NCBI RefSeq assembly: GCF_006149045.1
Contig: NZ_VBSN01000030.1
Span: 1-64,000, forward strand
Length of the DNA: 64,000 bases
From: Dyadobacter flavalbus
GTDB lineage: Bacteria; Bacteroidota; Bacteroidia; Cytophagales; Spirosomataceae
Direction: 5' to 3'
The notes beneath the pieces are model-generated. The model made no database searches, was not told the DNA's origin, and saw only the letters and a list, made by a program, of their open reading frames with translations. Both the position numbers and the translations under genes were made by a program. Within the stretch, counting starts at the first letter, position 1. Each line of letters opens with the position of its first letter. Positions 38,799 to 47,817 of the stretch are shown here, one piece after another.

Positions 38799-41054
38799 CT
38801 AAATCAATTTATCCGGTGTGATCGGCAATTCACGGATGCGTTTTCCGGTTGCGTTGAAAATGGCATTCGCAATGGCCGGCGCAACGCCAATAATCGCAAT
38901 TTCACCCAAACCTTTACTTCCGACCGGATCGGCCAAGGTATCCGGTTTGTTAACAAAAAACACTTCCACATGCGGAACGTCGGCATGTACGGGAACGTGG
39001 TATTCTGCAAAATCCTTTGTGACATAGCGCCCGAAACGATGATCAATGATGGCACTTTCCATCAGCGCCATTCCGATGCCGCCGGTTGCCCCTCCGATCA
39101 TCTGGTTAGCGGCTGTTTTGGGACTGATAATGGTGCCTGCGTCTGCGCAGCATACTACCTTTTTGACGCGGATCTGGCCAGTGAGGGAATGAACGTGAAC
39201 TTCGGCAAAATGCATGGAGAACGCATACATGGAATATTTGTTCCGGTTTTCGTCCGGTTTGGATTCCTGTGTGGTCTCTATTTTCCGGATGTTGTTTTGT
39301 TTGAACAAAGTACCAATGTCCACTTTGGCGGAGTCGCTGCCTGCAATCTGGATTTGTCCGTTTACAAACAGGATATCGTCTGTTTTTGCAGATGCAAAGG
39401 CAGCTTGGCTGCCTCCATTTGAAGCAATCATGGTTTTAAGCTGTTCCTTCAACGCATTACAGGCTGCCTGAACTGCCGGGCCAACGCTGTTTACCGTAGA
39501 AGAACCGCCCTGATTACCCGCCTTTGGAAACTGCGAATTGCCAAGCTGAAAAGTGATCTTGTCGGTTGCAATGCCGGTTGTATTGGAAGCAATCTGAACC
39601 ATGGCGGTTCCTGTTCCGGGGCCGATATCCGTAATGGCACACTGCATCAGCAAATTGCCCTCCGCATCCAGTTCTGCCCTTACAGCTGCGACACCGCGGT
39701 TAGCGCCGAATGTACCGGTTCCCATTCCGTATCCGACCAGCCACTCGCCGGAACGTACCGATCCGGGCTGCATTTTTCTTTTTTCCCAGCCGATTTTTTC
39801 CTTGCCGGCATCGTAGCATTCCTTTAAATATTTTGTGGACCAAGGCAGTTGTTTGTCCGGATCGGAGTCCGTGTAATTCATAAGCCGGAATTCAATCGGG
39901 TCTATATTCAGGGAAAAAGCCATTTCGTCCATGGCAGATTCCAGTGCAAATGCGCCTGTGGCCTCGCCCGGTCCGCGCATCCAGATGGGTGTGGAAACGT
40001 CGAGTTTCAGAATCCGGTAGCGCGTATTGATATTCGGAGAAGCATACATCATCCGGGTCTGCTGCAGCGTCGATTCCGTAAATTCTTCGTAGCTGGAAGT
40101 CTGGCCGACGGATTCATGATTGATCGCCACCAGTTTCCCGTCTTTTGTTGCTCCCATCTGGATTTTCTGCCATGTATACGGGCGGTACCCCACCATTGTA
40201 AACATCTGCTCCCGCGTAAGCACCAGCTTGACGGGCTTTTTCACCTGCTTTGCAGCAATGATTGCAGCCGTTTCATGCGGCCAGTTATGCAGACCATTTC
40301 CGAAAGCCCCGCCTACAAAGGTTGCAATGACTTTTACGTTTTCCGGCGGCAAATTCCATTCTTTGGCAAATTGCTTCTGCGTTGGCTGTGTTCCCTGTAC
40401 TTTATCGTACACTGTCAATTTATCCTCGGCTTCCCAATGCGCCGTAATGGCCTGCAGTTCCATTGGATTATGTACTTCTGTCGGCAACACGTATTCCGCA
40501 TCTATTTTTACAGGTGCATTTGCAAAAGCGTTTTTATCGCCGCGGCTGTAATCGGCAACCGGTGACTTGGGATTTTTTTTGGCCTGTGCCGGCAAAACGG
40601 CACTTTCCATATTCGCGTCAAAATCCGTTTTATGCTGCTCCTTTTCATACTGGATTTTTACCAGTGAAGCGCCGTACTGCGCTTTTTCCAGCGTGGAAGC
40701 TACAACCACAGCGACCGGCTGGCCATTATAATAAACGTTATTATCGTAAAACGCACGGAGAGGCTGACCATTTACAGGCGGCTCGGAAGGATGCTGGTTG
40801 CTCGTCTGATAACCGGGAACTTTAATGGCATTTACATGCGAAATAACGGCCAGTACGCCCGGTGCGCGTTCGGCTGCCTTGGAATCAATGCTTTTTATGG
40901 TGCCTTTGGCAATCTTGCTTTCGACCAGAACCGCATACACCAGTCCGGACAACTGATATTCAGCTGAATACCGGGCAGCACCCGTAACTTTCAGCCGGCC
41001 GTCTACCCTGTCCAGCGATTTGTAATCTTTTTTATCAAAAAATGCTTCGTTCAT
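38799..41054 (-). CDS. Molybdopterin-binding subunit of a PaoC-type aldehyde oxidoreductase
   Basis: 751 aa from the ATG at 41054 (MNEAFFDKKDYKS); the ORF start at 41105 overlaps the upstream gene and is not needed. Xanthine-oxidase-family large subunit: KVTGAARYSAEY near the start, GGAFGNGLHNWPHETAA (molybdopterin contact), the GPGEATGAFALESAMDE segment and the catalytic-Glu region GSKGLGEIAIIGVAPAI near the C-terminus. With the upstream FAD/[4Fe-4S] and [2Fe-2S] subunits it forms a three-gene operon in the order of E. coli paoABC, a periplasmic aldehyde oxidoreductase. The genuine substrate may differ (aromatic aldehyde or N-heterocycle). No PaoD/XdhC-type chaperone gene is in the window. 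Confidence 0.92.
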   Translation of the reverse strand: MNEAFFDKKDYKSLDRVDGRLKVTGAARYSAEYQLSGLVYAVLVESKIAKGTIKSIDSKAAERAPGVLAVISHVNAIKVPGYQTSNQHPSEPPVNGQPLRAFYDNNVYYNGQPVAVVVASTLEKAQYGASLVKIQYEKEQHKTDFDANMESAVLPAQAKKNPKSPVADYSRGDKNAFANAPVKIDAEYVLPTEVHNPMELQAITAHWEAEDKLTVYDKVQGTQPTQKQFAKEWNLPPENVKVIATFVGGAFGNGLHNWPHETAAIIAAKQVKKPVKLVLTREQMFTMVGYRPYTWQKIQMGATKDGKLVAINHESVGQTSSYEEFTESTLQQTRMMYASPNINTRYRILKLDVSTPIWMRGPGEATGAFALESAMDEMAFSLNIDPIEFRLMNYTDSDPDKQLPWSTKYLKECYDAGKEKIGWEKRKMQPGSVRSGEWLVGYGMGTGTFGANRGVAAVRAELDAEGNLLMQCAITDIGPGTGTAMVQIASNTTGIATDKITFQLGNSQFPKAGNQGGSSTVNSVGPAVQAACNALKEQLKTMIASNGGSQAAFASAKTDDILFVNGQIQIAGSDSAKVDIGTLFKQNNIRKIETTQESKPDENRNKYSMYAFSMHFAEVHVHSLTGQIRVKKVVCCADAGTIISPKTAANQMIGGATGGIGMALMESAIIDHRFGRYVTKDFAEYHVPVHADVPHVEVFFVNKPDTLADPVGSKGLGEIAIIGVAPAIANAIFNATGKRIRELPITPDKLI

Positions 41055-41085
41055 GATTTGTTGATTCAGTGAATGATTCATTGAT
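41055..41085. repeat. Possible degenerate heptad-like tract in the spacer
   Basis: The 31-bp spacer between the FAD and molybdenum subunit genes consists of repeated gattcat/tgattca-like units and ends at the FAD gene's stop codon. Weaker periodicity than the other tracts, so listed as tentative. Confidence 0.35.
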
Positions 41086-42069
41086 TCACACAGGTTCCGC
41101 AGCATTTTTCAATGCCTGAACAATGGTGTTTGGTCCTAATTTCAGTTTGAAAGCATTGTATTTGAACGTCTTTGCGCCTTCCATGGCAATGTTGGCTGCA
41201 TTCCGGAAAGTTTCTTCACTGGCCGGTTTTCCGATCAATGCCTTTTCAGCCCCGGTCAGCCGCCACGGCTTGTGTGAAACGCCGCCCATAGCCAGCCGTG
41301 CATCCTTGATCGTGTTGTTTTCAATGTGCAAAGCTGCCGCAACGGAAACCACTGCAAAGGCATAAGAAGCGCGGTCGCGGATTTTCAGGTAATGAACATT
41401 TCTGGTAAAAGCATTATCCGGAATTTCAACAGCAGTAATCAGCTCGTTTTCCATCAGATTATTGTCTTTTTCAGGATTGTCGCCCGGCAAACGGTGAAAT
41501 TCCGAGAACGGAATGCGCCTTTCACCTTTCGGGCCTGTGGTCACAACCGTCGCATCCAGCGCGACCAGTGCAATGCACATATCGCTTGGGTGTACGGCAA
41601 TGCATTTTTCACTTGTTCCGAAAATCGCGTGCATCCGGTTAAAACCTTCGAGCGCGCCGCAGCCCGAACCCGGTTCGCGTTTGTTGCACGGCATAGCGGT
41701 ATCGTAAAAATAGTTGCATCTCGTGCGCTGCATCATATTCCCTCCTACCGTTGCCATGTTGCGGATCTGTGCCGAAGCACCGGCATTCAGCGATTGCGAA
41801 AGCAGCGGAAGTTTTTCCTGAACAAGTTTGTTGTCGGCCACCTGGCTGTTCAGGGCGAGCGCACCGATCACAATCTTATTTCCCTGCTGCTCAATGCCTT
41901 TCAACGGAATATTATTGATATCCACCAGCTTTTCCGGCTTCATGATATCCCTTTTCATCAGGTCGACCAGATTGGTACCGCCGGCTATAAATCTGGCATT
42001 CTGTGCTTTGGAAACCGCGTCTACTGCTGCTTTTGGCGTTGAAGTCCGTACATATTGAAACTGAATCAT
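41086..42069 (-). CDS. FAD/[4Fe-4S] subunit of a PaoB-type aldehyde oxidoreductase
   Basis: 327 aa. FAD-binding domain of the xanthine-dehydrogenase family (FIAGGTNLVDLMKRDI; IRNMATVGGNMMQRTRC; the C-terminal CO_deh_flav_C-like domain). The stretch RCNYFYD ... PCNKREPGSGC ... SEKCIAVHPSDM has four cysteines placed as in PaoB, where they hold an extra [4Fe-4S] cluster. This is what sets the complex apart from ordinary xanthine dehydrogenases. The start codon overlaps the stop of the Fe-S subunit (ATGA, 42066-42069), so the two are coupled. Confidence 0.92.
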   Translation of the reverse strand: MIQFQYVRTSTPKAAVDAVSKAQNARFIAGGTNLVDLMKRDIMKPEKLVDINNIPLKGIEQQGNKIVIGALALNSQVADNKLVQEKLPLLSQSLNAGASAQIRNMATVGGNMMQRTRCNYFYDTAMPCNKREPGSGCGALEGFNRMHAIFGTSEKCIAVHPSDMCIALVALDATVVTTGPKGERRIPFSEFHRLPGDNPEKDNNLMENELITAVEIPDNAFTRNVHYLKIRDRASYAFAVVSVAAALHIENNTIKDARLAMGGVSHKPWRLTGAEKALIGKPASEETFRNAANIAMEGAKTFKYNAFKLKLGPNTIVQALKNAAEPV

Positions 42070-42704
42070 AATTTCTGTCCGTTATTTTTAACTTCTGTAA
42101 TTGCATCCACAATGTTCGGATATGCGCCGCAGCGACATATATTTCCGCTCATAAATTCCCGTATATCGGCTTCGTTTTCAGCATGTCCTTCCCGGATACA
42201 GGCAATGGCCGACATGATCTGTCCCGGCGTGCAGTAGCCGCACTGAAAACCATCGTGCTTGATAAATGCTTCCTGCATCGGATGCAGCTGATCGCCTTTG
42301 GCCAATCCTTCGATTGTGGTTATTTTCTGGCCTTCATGCATGACGGCAAGGCTCAGGCAGGACAATACGCGCTGGCCATTCACGTGTACGGTACAGGCGC
42401 CGCACTGACCGTAATCACAGCCTTTTTTCGTCCCGGTCAGATTGAGTTGTTCACGCAGCAAATCGAGCAAAGTAACACGCGGTTCAACGGATAACTGCTG
42501 TTTCACGCCATTGATTTCCATCTTTAAAGGAACCTTTTCAAACGCCGAGGCTATCTTTTCACCAAGATCATTTTCCGCTGCTTTGGCCACAACTCCGGGA
42601 GTAACTGCAATGGCAGTCAGTAAGGACGAATTTTTAAGAAAATTACGACGCGATTCAGCGAAACTTTCGTTTTCAGGCTGATCAGGATTATGGTTATCTC
42701 CCAT
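42066..42704 (-). CDS. [2Fe-2S] subunit of a PaoA-type aldehyde oxidoreductase, Tat-exported
   Basis: 212 aa from the ATG at 42704 (MGDNHNPDQ). A twin-arginine signal (SRRNFLKNSSLL) sends the folded complex to the periplasm. The plant-type ferredoxin cluster is in CDYGQCGACTVHVNG with C further on in VLSC, and the second [2Fe-2S] domain has CGYCTPG ... NICRCGAYP. First gene of the operon; its stop overlaps the FAD subunit start by 4 bp. The Tat signal implies that all three subunits move together, as in PaoABC. Confidence 0.93.
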   Translation of the reverse strand: MGDNHNPDQPENESFAESRRNFLKNSSLLTAIAVTPGVVAKAAENDLGEKIASAFEKVPLKMEINGVKQQLSVEPRVTLLDLLREQLNLTGTKKGCDYGQCGACTVHVNGQRVLSCLSLAVMHEGQKITTIEGLAKGDQLHPMQEAFIKHDGFQCGYCTPGQIMSAIACIREGHAENEADIREFMSGNICRCGAYPNIVDAITEVKNNGQKL

Positions 42705-42976
42705 AAAAAAGTTGATTTGTGTTTTACAGGTTGGGGATTGTAAACTGAAGAAGTAAGAACGGATTAAAAATATCGTACCCGTAACAGACAAAGATTTAAC
42801 CGAAGCAGAAAACAGTTAATACCAACGCATATAATCCTATGACCGTAAACGGCATACCGAAATAATTTAATAATTATTCCGATGGCATCTTTTTTGCTTT
42901 AACAGCAGACATGGATCAGAACTGCATCAATTTTGAATTCTGTATCATGTATTATGTCAAATTAAAATACGTAAAA

Positions 42977-43399
42977 ATGAAACTGAAAAACGTTCCCTTG
43001 CTCGTCATGCTTGTAACAGCCCTTTTTTTTACTTCCTGTGCAAAAAAGATGCGGTTTGAAACTTCCAGAGAAGTTCCGGCTGCAGAGGGTGCTGTGAAAG
43101 TTAAAAAAGATGATAACAACAACTATAAAGTGAATCTGAAAATAATCCGGTTGTCACCTTCCGAAAGACTGAGCCCGCCGAAAAACACTTATGTAGTTTG
43201 GATGGATACAGATCTGAACGGAACAATCAATATCGGAAATCTGGGAACTTCGAAAGGACTGTTCTCCAAAAAACTGAAAAGTTCGCTGGAAACTGTTACA
43301 CCTTATCAGCCGGTCCGGTTTTTCATCACAGCCGAGAACGACAAAAGAGTTGAATACCCGGGGAACCAGATTGTTTTAAGAACAAGATATTACAATTGA
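42977..43399 (+). CDS. Small secreted lipoprotein
   Basis: 140 aa from the ATG at 42977 (MKLKNVPLLVMLVTALFFTSC): a lipoprotein signal with lipobox FTSC. The mature part is beta-rich and highly charged, with no family I can name (segments KVNLKIIRLSPSERLSPPKNTYVVWM and VRFFITAEND suggest a single beta-sandwich). The ORF can be extended upstream to 42911, but that adds residues before a clear signal peptide. Divergent from the aldehyde oxidoreductase operon; function unknown. Confidence 0.8.
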   Translation: MKLKNVPLLVMLVTALFFTSCAKKMRFETSREVPAAEGAVKVKKDDNNNYKVNLKIIRLSPSERLSPPKNTYVVWMDTDLNGTINIGNLGTSKGLFSKKLKSSLETVTPYQPVRFFITAENDKRVEYPGNQIVLRTRYYN

Positions 43400-43654
43400 A
43401 AAGCCAGACCGTTTATTTCAGATTGATTCGGGCTGCAAAATTTCCGTACGAAATTCTTTATTGACGCTCCTGTACGTAGCTGCATGATGCAAAACAAGGG
43501 CATCAGGTAAAATCCTGACTGGTATAAAAAGTTCAACATAGCTGTTTAAATTGCGTATAACACGCGGCGTTCGGGCATTTCGGCTTAACTGTATTTTAAT
43601 CCATTCTGTTTTTGGCTTTTTAAAAAAGCGTAATAACTTTATAGATCATAAAGC

Positions 43655-44983
43655 ATGCTTCAGGACTATTTAACCGGAAATGTGCTTTCATCAGTCAGGT
43701 TCAAGGACTCCGTATTACAATCTTTCGACTACATGGTAGCTACAAACGTCAATTTTGTTAACGATATAGAAAGAATTAAACAAATTACGATTGTACCTAA
43801 AATGCTGGAAGTAATTTGTAGCTCCACCGGAATGGGTTTTGCTGCCATTGCCAGGGTAACGGATAAGAAATGGGTTGCGTGCAGCGTACGGGATGAAATT
43901 GACTTTGGCCTGGAAGCGGGCGGCGAACTGCTTTTAAGCACAACCATATGCAATGAAATACGGGAAAGTCAAAAACTGGTAGTCATTGAGGATGTCAAAA
44001 ATGACATCGAATTCTGCGACCATCCGACTCCCAAATTATACGGCTTTCAAAGTTATATTTCCGTCCCGATCATGCTGCAGAATGGCACTTTCTTTGGCAC
44101 GCTTTGCGCTATTGATCCGAAACCCGCACGCATTAATAACACCAAGACCATTGAAATGTTCAACATGTTTGCAGAACTGATTTCCTTTCATCTGCAAAGT
44201 CTTCAGCTGCTTGAAAGCAGTAGTATGGCCGTACAGAATCTGAACCGGCAACTTACGGATTCCATTGATGAAAACAGGCAGTATAAATACATTTCCAATC
44301 ATAACCTTCAGGAACCGTTAAGGAAAATAAGGCTGTTCAGCAGCATGCTTGTGAATGAATCCGGCAAGCAGAACAGCAAAATCATAGATCTTGCTTTAAG
44401 GCTTGATTCGAGTGCGCAGCGCTTTTCCATGATGATAAAAGACTTGTCGGATTATTCCGCGCTGAGCAATCCCGGCGACTTTGAACTGGTGGATTTAAAT
44501 AAAATTACAGGAGACGTCTGCGCTCAACTTTTTTCGGAAATAGCGTTCAGAAATGCCTCAATTAACTGGAATTCGCTGCCCATCATCCAGGCAATTCCGT
44601 TACAAATGGAACAGCTTTTTTATCATTTGATTTCAAATGCATTAAAGTTTTCGAAAGAAAATGTTGCGCCTGTAATCAATATTACCAGCAAAAAAACCGG
44701 ACCATTTCAGCAGAATGAACTGAGTATTTCGGATAATGAACCGTTGCAATATGAAATCTGTATTCAGGATAACGGGATCGGCATTGAAAGTTCTCAGCTG
44801 AAAAAGATTTTTGATATTTTTTCACAAATGCAGAATCACAAATTGAATTCCGGCGAAGGAATCGGTCTTGCATATTGCAAGAAAATCGTCAGAAATCATG
44901 CAGGAATCATTCAGGCATATTCGGAAATAAATAAAGGCACTACGTTTATCATTACCTTACCGGCAATGGAAAGGACTGAGTAA
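43655..44983 (+). CDS. Cytosolic GAF-domain sensor histidine kinase
   Basis: 442 aa without membrane segments. A GAF domain (residues ~45-185, with FAAIARVTDKKWVACSV and ISVPIMLQNGTFFGTLCAIDP), a coiled-coil linker, a HisKA region with the phospho-acceptor H216 (ISNHNLQEPL), and an HATPase_c domain (N-box LISNALKFS; G-boxes DNGIGI and GEGIGLAYCKKIV). No receiver gene is adjacent, so it is an orphan; the single-domain receivers elsewhere in the window are possible partners. The signal sensed by the GAF domain is unknown. Confidence 0.9.
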   Translation: MLQDYLTGNVLSSVRFKDSVLQSFDYMVATNVNFVNDIERIKQITIVPKMLEVICSSTGMGFAAIARVTDKKWVACSVRDEIDFGLEAGGELLLSTTICNEIRESQKLVVIEDVKNDIEFCDHPTPKLYGFQSYISVPIMLQNGTFFGTLCAIDPKPARINNTKTIEMFNMFAELISFHLQSLQLLESSSMAVQNLNRQLTDSIDENRQYKYISNHNLQEPLRKIRLFSSMLVNESGKQNSKIIDLALRLDSSAQRFSMMIKDLSDYSALSNPGDFELVDLNKITGDVCAQLFSEIAFRNASINWNSLPIIQAIPLQMEQLFYHLISNALKFSKENVAPVINITSKKTGPFQQNELSISDNEPLQYEICIQDNGIGIESSQLKKIFDIFSQMQNHKLNSGEGIGLAYCKKIVRNHAGIIQAYSEINKGTTFIITLPAMERTE

Positions 44984-45294
44984 ATGCAAGATTTTGTTCT
45001 GATTTTTGATCTGGGATAGTCCGTTTTTTTGCCGACACAGAAATTTCGCACATGGCCGTTCCGGTATCTCCACCGGAGTACACCGCTTCCAGACGCCATT
45101 CATCCCGGGATCAGTACCATTGGGAAACTGATACTGCAAAAATCATTGCTATGAAGATTCAACCGTTAACTTTAAAACGGTTTCTGTTCCGTTTCAGACA
45201 CTTTTGTTTTGTAATTACAGAAACTTCACAAAGCATTCCAGAAATTACAAGTAAATGGCCGGAATAAATCCTGCATGCGTTTCCGTTTCTTAAA
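44984..45294. other. Intergenic stretch without a convincing gene
   Basis: 311 bp between the GAF kinase and a small membrane protein. It holds short ORFs on both strands without family motifs or good starts. No terminator or repeat was recognised. Confidence 0.45.
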
Positions 45295-45678
45295 ATGAAA
45301 AACAAATCATTTTGGCAGAGAATCATTATGGGGTCGGTCATTTTCATGACCATTTTTCTGCTGACGGATTATGCCGGCGGTAAATCTTTATGGATTTCCG
45401 GCGTTATCGTTGAAAGGCATTTCAGACCCAAAAAGACCTATTTGAAGAAACAAAGAAAAAAAGATCCGCAAGGCCATTCTTACAATAAAAATGTCAGAAA
45501 GAAACGCCCTGAAGTCTGGTATTTTATAGTAAAAACAAGGAATGGTGAAAAGATGAAAATGGAATGCGAGAAAGAAGTTTATCTTGCTTTCAGGCCGGGC
45601 CAGAATATCCGGTATGAAATTAGAAAAGGACTTTTGACCGGATTTGTTTACCGGGAAAAAATTACAGCGGTCCGTTAA
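45295..45678 (+). CDS. Small membrane-anchored basic protein
   Basis: 127 aa. One N-terminal transmembrane helix (residues ~10-27), then a strongly basic stretch (FRPKKTYLKKQRKKDP, ~43-60) and a beta-like tail containing VWYFIVKTRNGEKMKM and VYLAFRPGQNIRYEI. Not a family I can name. Likely inserted in the inner membrane with the basic domain outside or inside depending on topology. Isolated gene. Confidence 0.65.
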   Translation: MKNKSFWQRIIMGSVIFMTIFLLTDYAGGKSLWISGVIVERHFRPKKTYLKKQRKKDPQGHSYNKNVRKKRPEVWYFIVKTRNGEKMKMECEKEVYLAFRPGQNIRYEIRKGLLTGFVYREKITAVR

Positions 45679-45798
45679 TATTTCAGGAAATATTATTCAG
45701 ACCGGATATTGAAATACCCGGTTCGCATCGGAGCAGAAAGCATCAATTCACTTTCCGTTATTTGCCGGATTGCGGATTTTCCCATCCGAAAGCGCATG

Positions 45799-45841
45799 CA
45801 AACAAAACAAGGAAACCAGTTGGATCAAACCGATTTCCTTG
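45799..45841 (-). terminator. Intrinsic terminator of mscL
   Basis: Outer stem CAAGGAAA/TTTCCTTG (45808-45815 with 45834-45841) with an inner GTT/AAC pairing. Read on the minus strand it is followed by TTTTGTTT. It lies 31 bp beyond the mscL stop. Confidence 0.75.
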
Positions 45842-45871
45842 CCGTGCAATCAGAATAAAGTACATTTCAAA

Positions 45872-46306
45872 TCATCGTACATTCAATGGTTTCTGGCTCA
45901 GCAGATCACGGATTTCAGTAAGCAGAACTTCTTCTTTGGTAGGCGCAGGCGGTACGCTGGGCGATTCTGCCTTTTTCCTTAACATACGGTTCATGCCTCT
46001 TACCAACATGAAAATAATAAAGGCAAGTATCAGAAAATCAATAATGATCGTGAGGAAGTTGCCGTATGCAAAAACAGGTCCCAGTTTTCTGGCATCTTCC
46101 AGCGCAAGTCCGGGTGTAATTTTTTCATTTAGCGGAACATACAGATTACTGAAATCAACATTGCCGATTGCCTTTCCGACAAGGGGCATAATCAGATCAT
46201 TCACTACAGAATCCACGATCCTGCCGAATGCAGCACCGATAATTATTCCTACCGCCAGGTCCATTACGTTCCCACGTAAAGCAAATTCCTTGAATTCCTT
46301 TAACAT
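45872..46306 (-). CDS. mscL: Large-conductance mechanosensitive channel MscL
   Basis: 144 aa, the usual MscL length. N-terminal amphipathic helix MLKEFKEFALRGNVMDLAVGIIIGAAFGRIV with the pore-gate glycines of TM1, a periplasmic loop (~55-75), TM2 (TIIIDFLILAFIIFMLVRGMNRM), and the C-terminal helical bundle (EEVLLTEIRDLLSQ). A pressure-release valve in the inner membrane during osmotic downshock. Complete and apparently functional; single-gene unit with its own terminator. Confidence 0.97.
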   Translation of the reverse strand: MLKEFKEFALRGNVMDLAVGIIIGAAFGRIVDSVVNDLIMPLVGKAIGNVDFSNLYVPLNEKITPGLALEDARKLGPVFAYGNFLTIIIDFLILAFIIFMLVRGMNRMLRKKAESPSVPPAPTKEEVLLTEIRDLLSQKPLNVR

Positions 46307-46571
46307 ACCGAGTTGAGTTTAATTGTTAATATAAAAACACATGATATTCTGCACATAGGGATTCTGTCCGGAAAGTTTTATAAAGCGTAATTACAGCCGG
46401 AATTTCCAGGATTTCAGAGGCAGTAACCGCATCCATACATTTGATAAATTTGTAATCCAAATAAATTAAAAAATACGGTAAAACAGTAATTTTCAACAAT
46501 GGAAAATTACTGCATGGAAAACAGGAATCCCGGGTAAAAGTCTTCCTGCTTACCTCGGTTCAATATTTTGA

Positions 46572-47399
46572 TCAATGGGCATTCTGACCGGGAAGCGATG
46601 CAGGGTCCGGATCGAGCAATTCTACTTCCACGTGCAGCGACTGTAATGTGGCATTTCCGAATTGTGTAATCATGGCAACATCCGCAGCATCGCGTCCGTG
46701 TGCAATCTCAATCCGGTAACCTTCTGTCTGTTCCTGAACGGCATCAAATGCATACCAGCCGTCACCGATGTAAACCTCAAACCATGCATGCAGGTCCATT
46801 TCCTGCAATTTGTCCAGATAACCGACTGTCATACGGGTTGGAATGCTGAGGTTTCTGCAGAGTGCAATGGCAAGATGTGTAAAGTCACGGCATACGCCTA
46901 TACGGTTTCTGGCAGTGTCGAGCGCAGTTGTATTTGCGTTGCTTGTGCCATATTGATACGTAACATTATTGTGGATCCATTTTCTGATTTCTTCAACCTG
47001 ATCGTAGCCCGGTTTGAAATTGCCGGCAATCTGCATGGCAAGCGCGTTGATTTCCGGCAGATCCGACTGACAGTAACGGCTTGGAAGAATGTAATGCATC
47101 ACGTCATCGGGCAAATCACCAACCATGACATACGCAGGAACGGGCGTCGGAATTGGTTTGGTAACGTTGACCTGAGCCTCTACTTCGGTTGTAATCGTCA
47201 CTTGTCCGACCGGCATGACAAGTCTCTGACAAGGATTGCCGTAAATATCGGTATATTCCGAAAACTCTACCGAAGGATTCACCTTGAAACCTTCCTGAAT
47301 AATGGATTGTCCATCCTGGCGGCGCGGCCGCAGCATACAGATTACATTTGTCGGAGCGTACACATTGTAATTTATGACGCTTTTACCTTTCATTCTCAT
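46572..47399 (-). CDS. Transglutaminase-like superfamily protein
   Basis: 275 aa from the ATG at 47399. A TTG at 47426 is in frame, but it would leave only a few bases after the predicted promoter at 47439-47468, so the ATG is preferred. N-terminal beta-sandwich (VINYNVYAPTNVICML), then a transglutaminase-core with Cys in GVCRDFTHLAIALC, His in LHAWFEVYIG and Asp in WYAFDAV. In bacteria this fold usually gives cysteine proteases or amidases rather than cross-linking enzymes. No signal peptide, so probably cytoplasmic. Function unknown. Confidence 0.88.
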   Translation of the reverse strand: MRMKGKSVINYNVYAPTNVICMLRPRRQDGQSIIQEGFKVNPSVEFSEYTDIYGNPCQRLVMPVGQVTITTEVEAQVNVTKPIPTPVPAYVMVGDLPDDVMHYILPSRYCQSDLPEINALAMQIAGNFKPGYDQVEEIRKWIHNNVTYQYGTSNANTTALDTARNRIGVCRDFTHLAIALCRNLSIPTRMTVGYLDKLQEMDLHAWFEVYIGDGWYAFDAVQEQTEGYRIEIAHGRDAADVAMITQFGNATLQSLHVEVELLDPDPASLPGQNAH

Positions 47400-47438
47400 A
47401 AATTCCTGAATTGTTAATTGGTTCAAAAATCATTGTTA

Positions 47439-47468
47439 CAAATGTATGCCAGCCTGAAAATCAGGCAA
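47439..47468 (-). promoter_or_regulatory. Predicted Bacteroidota promoter of the transglutaminase-like gene
   Basis: On the minus strand: TTG (47466-47468), 19 nt, then TACATTTG (47439-47446), a full match to TTG-N19-TAnnTTTG. About 40 bp upstream of the chosen ATG. Confidence 0.65.
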
Positions 47469-47817
47469 TAAAGCAGGATTCCACCATTTTGGATGCAGCT
47501 GTAATATGAAGGAATTCTATTGAATATTTTCCGGAAGTCACAACCGGAATTTCTGTCCGTAGCCATTGTGACATATTTTTTCGGGCTTTAATAGTATTAT
47601 TCGGTCATAAATAAATTATTTAAGGCGGATGTTAGCCCGGCAATACTTCCGGTAATTACAGTTATCAAATGTGTGTAAATCTTGAACGCAGAACTTTGGA
47701 TTATGCCGCCGAACAAACGGACTGTATACATTTTTGCTTCATGTACCGAATGCACAACAGCATAATCCGGACACAACCTGGATTCATTTCAATAACCTGA
47801 ATCATTTGAAATCAGGA
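47469..47817. other. Intergenic stretch without a gene
   Basis: About 350 bp between the transglutaminase-like gene's promoter and the sugar-porter 3' end. It contains a 9-bp inverted repeat (GGATTATGC at 47698 and its complement at 47760) 53 nt apart and a weak CCTGA/TCAGG hairpin near the porter stop. I see no ORF of note. Confidence 0.45.

Noticed and set aside
45052..45267. A 71-residue plus-strand ORF between the GAF kinase and the small membrane protein
   Set aside because: No homology-like motifs, composition unlike its neighbours, and no suitable upstream signal.
47400..47426. TTG start for the transglutaminase-like protein
   Set aside because: The predicted -7 box ends only about 13 bp upstream, leaving almost no 5' leader; the ATG at 47399 fits better.
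47698..47768. 9-bp inverted repeat as an insertion-sequence terminal repeat
   Set aside because: The spacer is 53 bp with no transposase; the repeat is too short to matter.
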